A DNA stretch of 11,043 nucleotides, taken from positions 1 to 11,043 of the forward strand of contig JAAZKL010000361.1 of NCBI GenBank assembly GCA_012799845.1, given 5' to 3'. Made by a program: the position numbers and the translations under genes. Positions within the stretch are counted from its first letter, which is position 1. Every line of letters starts with the position of its first letter. Positions 7,477 through 11,043 of this stretch are shown piece after piece. The stretch is from Clostridiaceae bacterium (GTDB lineage Bacteria > Bacillota > Clostridia > Acetivibrionales > DTU013). Below the pieces are notes generated by a model. It saw nothing but the letters and a program-made list of their open reading frames with translations, ran no database searches and had not been told where the DNA came from.

Positions 7477-7552
7477 CGCTGCTGCCATGCTTCCTGGATT
7501 CGCCAAAGACATTCTTTTAAGACCGCTGCTGCCGTGCTTCGTCGATTCGCCA
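7477..7552. repeat. Two 29-bp direct repeats in the ABC leader
   Basis: The copies at 7477-7505 and 7524-7552 match at 26 of 29 positions (on the minus strand TGGCGAATC, then GAAGCAYGGCAGCAGCG) and are 47 bases apart. Because 47 is not a multiple of three, the repeat is not kept as protein sequence. It lies between the attenuator terminator and the first ABC gene, a place suited to a regulator-binding or RNA element. The function is unknown. Confidence 0.75.
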
Positions 7553-7566
7553 GCCATGCCGGATAT

Positions 7567-7595
7567 GAAAAGAGGCCGCAACTTCCGCCGCAGCC
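7567..7595 (-). terminator. Intrinsic terminator in the ABC operon leader
   Basis: In minus-strand RNA, GGCUGCGGC pairs with GUUGCGGCC around a GGAA (GNRA) tetraloop (7574-7595), and UCUUUUC follows directly (7567-7573). All nine positions pair if three G-U wobbles are allowed. On the opposite strand the same positions become C/A mismatches, so the hairpin is built for minus-strand RNA. It lies downstream of the 36-codon ORF and upstream of the ABC genes, so it would block transcription into them. Confidence 0.7.
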
Positions 7596-7631
7596 CCTAA
7601 TAATTAAGGCCGCGGGGATAACCCACGGCCT
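7574..7631 (-). promoter_or_regulatory. Attenuator: mutually exclusive 1:2, 2:3 and 3:4 hairpins
   Basis: Segment 1 (minus strand AGGCCGUGGG) and segment 2 (CCCCGCGGCCU) form a ten-pair stem at 7607-7631 with a five-base loop. Segment 2 can instead pair with segment 3: CCGCGGCC (7608-7615) with GGCUGCGG (7588-7595), eight pairs including one G-U. Segment 3 also forms the 5' arm of the terminator with segment 4. Thus 1:2 allows termination and 2:3 prevents it, as in trp-type attenuators. A weak extra pairing of GCAGG (7629-7633) with CCUGC inside the small ORF (7676-7680) could tie segment 1 to translation. The pairings are seen by eye; the switching is inferred. Confidence 0.6.
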
Positions 7632-7653
7632 GCTTTTTCTGAAATGCTGAACT

Positions 7654-7764
7654 TCAGACAGTACTTCCGGGCAAGGCAGGGTCATCCGATGCCATTTTGC
7701 TGTTGTTATTGAGTTTTGCCTCTTTTACTGCTGTGAACCTGATTTTGCCAAATACACCTGACAT
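7654..7764 (-). CDS. 36-residue leader peptide of the ABC exporter operon
   Basis: The ATG at 7764 has a perfect AAGGAGG (7772-7778) exactly seven bases upstream, the strongest ribosome site in the window. The peptide begins MSGVFGKIRFTAVKEAKLNN, is basic in its first half and ends DDPALPGSTV. It has no signal peptide, membrane helix or Gly-Gly leader motif. It follows a good promoter and precedes the attenuator hairpins and the two ABC genes. B. subtilis bmrCD is known to be controlled by translation of the small upstream ORF bmrB, and this ORF has the same place and likely the same role: a ribosome slowed by an antibiotic would change hairpin choice. I see no sequence basis for naming it bmrB. 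It could also be an unrelated small protein. A longer in-frame start at 7848 lies upstream of the expected transcript start and is not used. Confidence 0.6.
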   Translation of the reverse strand: MSGVFGKIRFTAVKEAKLNNNSKMASDDPALPGSTV

Positions 7765-7826
7765 CTTCCTGCCTCCTTCCTCGTTTTTTTGGAAACTCAC
7801 ATAATTTGCAAAGTTCACATATGGAT

Positions 7827-7855
7827 ATATTAATTTAAAACCGGCCATTAGTCAA
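7827..7855 (-). promoter_or_regulatory. Promoter of the leader peptide-ABC exporter operon
   Basis: TTGACT (7850-7855) and TAATAT (7827-7832) lie 17 bases apart on the minus strand. Transcription from about 7820 gives a ~55-base leader before the small ORF and about 395 bases before the first ABC gene. It lies just downstream of the L,D-transpeptidase stop, and no clear terminator separates the two. Confidence 0.6.
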
Positions 7856-7954
7856 GAAGATATTTACAATTTTTGTGTTTACATTTTCATCCATGTCCGA
7901 CTGACCTCTCTGTATTATCAAACCGGTCTGAAAACTCATTATAGATTACGGTTT

Positions 7955-8905
7955 CTACTCCAACTCCTGCTCCAGCTTCTTCCGCCTCTCCTCCCGCTCC
8001 TTTTTGAGCCTCTCCTGCTCTGCATCGTATTCCTTTTCCAGCTCCATTATTCTCTCATACGTGCTGTTGTTGACAACGCCCGTCGCATACAGCCTGTTGT
8101 CCCTTTGGAATTCCATAACGGCTTTTTTCAGCGAACTGCCGAATATCCCGTCTTCGCCGCCATGATAATAACCCAGCTTTTTCAGGGCTCTTTCCACCGC
8201 CAGGACATCAGAGCCCACATCGCCGTCCCTCATCGGGTAAAACGGCCTGTTCTCATGGACCACCGTAACCAGCGTATTGTGCGGGACAAGCCGGTACAAC
8301 TCCCGCACTTCCTTGTTCCGCATCCTGATGCATCCCTTTGAGGTGTTGCTCCTGCCGACAGCCCACGGCTCCGTGGTCCCATGTATGCCGTACTTGCCCC
8401 AGGGTACATTGAAGCCGAGCCATGCGCCGCCGAAGCCTTCGCCCCAGGTGTCCTTGCTTATGATCTTCCACGTGCCCAACGGCGACGGCGAACTGGGTTT
8501 GCCGCCGGATACCTCGTACTCTTTGACCAGTTCGCCATCTTTATATACGTACATGAGTTTTTCATCCAGATCGATATACAGATGCCAGCCTTTCGCACTG
8601 ACATTGTGTTTCGTCTCTTTAGGCTTCTCCTCCGTGTAAACGGAGCTGGCATCCTCACGGAGGTCTTCACCCTTATCCCCGGATCCGCTGCCGGACTCAT
8701 CTGCATAGATCCATTCCGGCCCGCTGCAGCTGCAGTCGGCATGGCTGTCCGCACCACTGGTGTCCGGACCGGCTCCTGTCAATGCATATCCTGGTTCTCT
8801 CGCAAGGTATGCAGACCTCATGTCGGGCATATTGAAGGAAAAATACAAGATAATCGATATGGCAAGCAAAACATACAATAATGTATTGAAGTTCTTCTCA
8901 GACAA
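7955..8905 (-). CDS. Membrane-anchored L,D-transpeptidase (YkuD) with peptidoglycan-binding domain
   Basis: I place the start at a TTG (8905), with AGGTGG eight bases upstream, giving 316 residues and a short cytoplasmic end. A longer frame from a TTG at 9007 lacks a ribosome site. The order is: one membrane helix at ~7-25 (LLYVLLAISIILYFSF), a low-complexity Ser/Gly/Asp linker to ~105, the YkuD catalytic domain ~107-216, a PG_binding_1 domain ~229-286 (GSDVLAVERALKKLGYY, DGIFG, AVMEFQ), and a highly charged Glu/Lys/Arg tail ~287-316. The YkuD motif is present: IHGT (His175) and SKGCIRM with nucleophile Cys192. Such enzymes make 3-3 cross-links or attach proteins to peptidoglycan outside the membrane. 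It is read divergently from another wall protein gene. Confidence 0.92.
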   Translation of the reverse strand: MSEKNFNTLLYVLLAISIILYFSFNMPDMRSAYLAREPGYALTGAGPDTSGADSHADCSCSGPEWIYADESGSGSGDKGEDLREDASSVYTEEKPKETKHNVSAKGWHLYIDLDEKLMYVYKDGELVKEYEVSGGKPSSPSPLGTWKIISKDTWGEGFGGAWLGFNVPWGKYGIHGTTEPWAVGRSNTSKGCIRMRNKEVRELYRLVPHNTLVTVVHENRPFYPMRDGDVGSDVLAVERALKKLGYYHGGEDGIFGSSLKKAVMEFQRDNRLYATGVVNNSTYERIMELEKEYDAEQERLKKEREERRKKLEQELE

Positions 8906-9156
8906 GGTACGCACCACCTGATGCATAAATGCACTACTTAAATAATATGCTGGTTTGAAGATAATAGTATTTTGGATAGCGGCATACGGTCCTTTTTTGG
9001 CCGACAATGGAAGGGATCTTCGATATGGCTGCCCGAATATTACCGATTGGTTACAAAACGTTAAAATATGGTTAATTTACAGGTAATACCGGAACTTTTG
9101 TAGAATTAATATGTCGAAATAAATATAAACACAAGAATCTTCTAAAGGAGCCAATG
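8906..9156. other. Divergent intergenic region between two envelope genes
   Basis: About 250 bases separate the two divergent start codons. It is AT-rich from ~8930 to 8975 and from ~9045 to 9135. Toward the transpeptidase I find TATTAT-like -10 boxes but no good -35 at the right distance. Toward the + gene there is one candidate (9076-9106). No shared operator dyad was recognised. Confidence 0.5.
9076..9106 (+). promoter_or_regulatory. Possible promoter of the GHL10-family gene
   Basis: TTTACA (9076-9081) and TAGAAT (9101-9106) each match consensus at five of six positions, but the spacer is 19 bases, longer than ideal. The position, ~45 bases before the ATG, is sensible. Confidence 0.35.
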
Positions 9157-11043
9157 ATGAAGGGTTTATTGAATCGAACAGCAGTCTTTATACTAATGGC
9201 CGCCATGCTTATGGCACTAACGTCCGCAAATGCAGATACAGGCATCACGCAAAACGTGCCAGTTGCAGCAGTCGATCTGCAGGATGATATAGTGGCGGGC
9301 ACGGCATTTCTGCCTGCAGCTTCCATACTGGCCGACAACAGCGGGACAGGCACCGCTGCAAACAAGGACTCGGCAAGCAAAGACGCGCCGGTCAGCGCCG
9401 AAAAGGAAATGCGCGGATTATGGGTCGCAACGGTCGTCAATATCGACTATCCTTCCAAACCCACTACAGATCCCGAAATCCTGAAAAAAGAAGCTGTCGA
9501 TATACTAGACATGGCAAAGAATACAGGCCTCAATGCAGTATTCCTGCAGGTCCGGCCTACAGCGGACGCATTCTATAAATCCAAAATCTTCCCATGGTCC
9601 AAATTCCTCACAGGCACCCAGGGAAAGGCTCCGAACAACGGCTTCGACCCGCTGGCATTCTGGATAGAGGAAGCCCATGCCCGGGGCATCGAACTGCATG
9701 CATGGATCAACCCGTTCCGCATCACCAAGAAAACTGCGTCCGAATCCAAGCCCACCATCAACTCGCTGCATTCCAGCCATCCGGCCCGCAAAAATCCCGG
9801 CTGGGTGGTGCAATACTCCGACGGGAACCTGTATTTCAACCCCGGCATCCCCGAGGTGCGCAAACTCGTCGTGGACGGCGTCATGGAAATTGTAAACAAT
9901 TATGACATCGACGGGATCCATTTTGACGATTACTTCTATCCGGGAAGGGATTTCAACGACTCCAAAACCTTTGCGGCTTACGGGAAAGGTTTCAAAAATA
10001 TAGGCGACTGGAGAAGGAACAACATACACCTGCTGGTTTCAGACGTATACAACGCCATCAAGGCGTCGGACAAAGATGTCCGCTTTGGTATAAGCCCCTT
10101 CGGCATATGGGCAAATAAAAAGAACAACTCCCTCGGAAGCGATACCAACGGGCTTGAAACGTATTACAACCATTTCGCCGATTCAAGAAAATGGGTGAAG
10201 GACGGCATCGTCGACTACATATGCCCGCAGCTGTACTGGAACATCGGCTACAAAATCGCGGACTACAGCAAGCTGCTCACCTGGTGGAAGGACGTGGTGA
10301 GCGGCACATCAGTAGACCTGTATGTAGGCCATGCGGCATATAAAACCGGCAACTCAGACAAAACAAGCCCCTGGCATGGCGTTGCGGAAATCGAGAGGCA
10401 GATGCTGCTAAACAGGAATTATCCCGAAGTCAAAGGCAGCCTGTTCTATAACTATACTTCACTGGCAAACAGCCCCGCTCTCAGGTCACTGATAAGGGGA
10501 GTCTACGACCGGCTGGACGGCAAAACCGTACAGGTCCCGCTGAAGGTATCATGGCCGTCCAAGGATATCACAACAAGTTACACCAAATACTACCTGGCTG
10601 GCGCCTCTGATCCGTCAAAGCCGCTCTACATCAACGGCAAGCTGGTCACATCCCGCTCACGCAAGGGATATTTCGGAGTGCTGGTCGATCTGCAGAATGG
10701 CGCCAATACATTCGCATTCACACAGGAAGGCGCATATGTGACACGCACCATCACCAGGTCCGCCGGCTCCTCCACCGCGACAAAGATGAGCAAGGCTGAG
10801 ATCATCGCATCGTCCGTGTTCCCGCAGTCACAGGAATACAGGATGCCCGGCGAAAAAATAACCCTGTCCTGCCAGGCACCGGCGGGTGCCCAGGTTACCG
10901 TCAAAATCGGCGGCAAAACATACAATATGACTACATCCTCCAAGAGCGGAGGGCTTTACAGGGCCACATTCACCTATTCGTACACGATCCCGTCCTACAC
11001 AGGGACGCCGCGCGTGATCGACCTGGGAGCGCCCGTATACACA
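9157..11043 (+). CDS. Secreted GHL10 (DUF187) family glycoside hydrolase-like protein, partial at 3' end
   Basis: The frame is open for 629 codons to the window edge with no stop, so the C-terminus is missing. The ATG at 9157 has AAAGGAG six bases upstream; an ATG one codon earlier is too close. Residues 1-27 form a signal peptide (MKGLLNRTAVFILMAAMLMA, then a likely cut after SANA). A Ser/Ala/Thr-rich linker runs to ~83. The GHL10 TIM-barrel domain spans ~85-400: MRGLWVATVVNIDYPS, QVRPTADAFY, HAWINPFR (181-188), DGIHFDDYFYP (Asp257 and Asp258 near the likely active site), FGISPFGIW (~310) and CPQLYW (~357-361). A beta-rich region follows (VSWPSKDITTSY, YYLAGASDP, LYINGK), and then a second beta domain from ~560 to the edge. 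Family members act on extracellular or wall glycans; the substrate here is not readable. It is divergent from the L,D-transpeptidase, which supports an envelope role. Further C-terminal domains may lie beyond the window. Confidence 0.9.
   Translation, partial: MKGLLNRTAVFILMAAMLMALTSANADTGITQNVPVAAVDLQDDIVAGTAFLPAASILADNSGTGTAANKDSASKDAPVSAEKEMRGLWVATVVNIDYPSKPTTDPEILKKEAVDILDMAKNTGLNAVFLQVRPTADAFYKSKIFPWSKFLTGTQGKAPNNGFDPLAFWIEEAHARGIELHAWINPFRITKKTASESKPTINSLHSSHPARKNPGWVVQYSDGNLYFNPGIPEVRKLVVDGVMEIVNNYDIDGIHFDDYFYPGRDFNDSKTFAAYGKGFKNIGDWRRNNIHLLVSDVYNAIKASDKDVRFGISPFGIWANKKNNSLGSDTNGLETYYNHFADSRKWVKDGIVDYICPQLYWNIGYKIADYSKLLTWWKDVVSGTSVDLYVGHAAYKTGNSDKTSPWHGVAEIERQMLLNRNYPEVKGSLFYNYTSLANSPALRSLIRGVYDRLDGKTVQVPLKVSWPSKDITTSYTKYYLAGASDPSKPLYINGKLVTSRSRKGYFGVLVDLQNGANTFAFTQEGAYVTRTITRSAGSSTATKMSKAEIIASSVFPQSQEYRMPGEKITLSCQAPAGAQVTVKIGGKTYNMTTSSKSGGLYRATFTYSYTIPSYTGTPRVIDLGAPVYT

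Noticed and set aside
7607..7640. Plus-strand terminator (hairpin followed by TTTTT)
   Set aside because: No + strand gene lies upstream, and on that strand one pair becomes a C/A mismatch; the minus-strand reading explains it better.
7425..7685. Open minus frame of 86 codons just before the first ABC gene
   Set aside because: It spans the attenuator hairpins and the frame-breaking direct repeats, has no ribosome site and ends in TGA directly before the TTG start.
7654..7764. Leader peptide as an Asn-sensing attenuator or a RiPP precursor
   Set aside because: Three consecutive Asn codons are few and the operon is not Asn biosynthesis; no Gly-Gly motif, Cys-rich core or modifying enzyme is nearby.
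7835..7894. 19-codon minus ORF upstream of the leader peptide
   Set aside because: It overlaps the -35 box of the operon promoter, so it would not be on that transcript; ribosome site is weak.

Overview
The window looks like chromosomal DNA from a low-to-mid GC Bacillota, most likely class Clostridia. The reasons are AGGAGG-type ribosome sites, frequent TTG starts, sigma-A-like promoters, a PadR/HAAS pair, a heterodimeric BmrCD-type ABC exporter, a YkuD L,D-transpeptidase with a peptidoglycan-binding domain, and a GHL10-type lipoprotein-like wall protein. Genus cannot be named from sequence alone. No rRNA, tRNA, CRISPR or transposase was seen.

Layout. The first ~217 bases are AT-rich with no supported gene. 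A promoter with an overlapping set of three CTACTGA/TCAGTAG half-sites drives two overlapping + strand genes: a six-helix membrane protein with an N-terminal HAAS/DUF1700-like domain, then a PadR regulator. A 30-bp tandem repeat fills the gap to the convergent minus-strand genes. These are nicotinate phosphoribosyltransferase (start best placed at a TTG) and a GNAT acetyltransferase with its own promoter. Next is a 38-bp-arm palindrome of REP/MITE-like character, which sits against the stop codon of the ABC operon.

The ABC operon (minus strand, 7424 down to 3892) encodes the two halves of a heterodimeric multidrug-type exporter. The first half has Asp in place of the catalytic Glu; the second has an LSAGQ signature in place of LSGGQ, the pattern of BmrC/BmrD and TM287/TM288. 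The genes are coupled by a TAATG overlap.

The most interesting region is the ~400-nt leader of this operon (about 7425-7855, minus strand). It has a good promoter, then a 36-codon ORF with a perfect AAGGAGG site, then four GC-rich segments that can pair 1:2, 2:3 or 3:4. The 3:4 hairpin is followed by UCUUUU. The G-U wobbles in both hairpins pair only in the minus-strand RNA. This is the architecture of a ribosome-mediated transcription attenuator and parallels the known bmrB leader of B. subtilis bmrCD. Two 29-bp direct repeats of unknown role lie between the terminator and the first ABC gene.

The right end holds a cell-envelope pair read divergently: a membrane-anchored L,D-transpeptidase (minus) and a secreted GHL10/DUF187-family protein (plus) that runs off the window.
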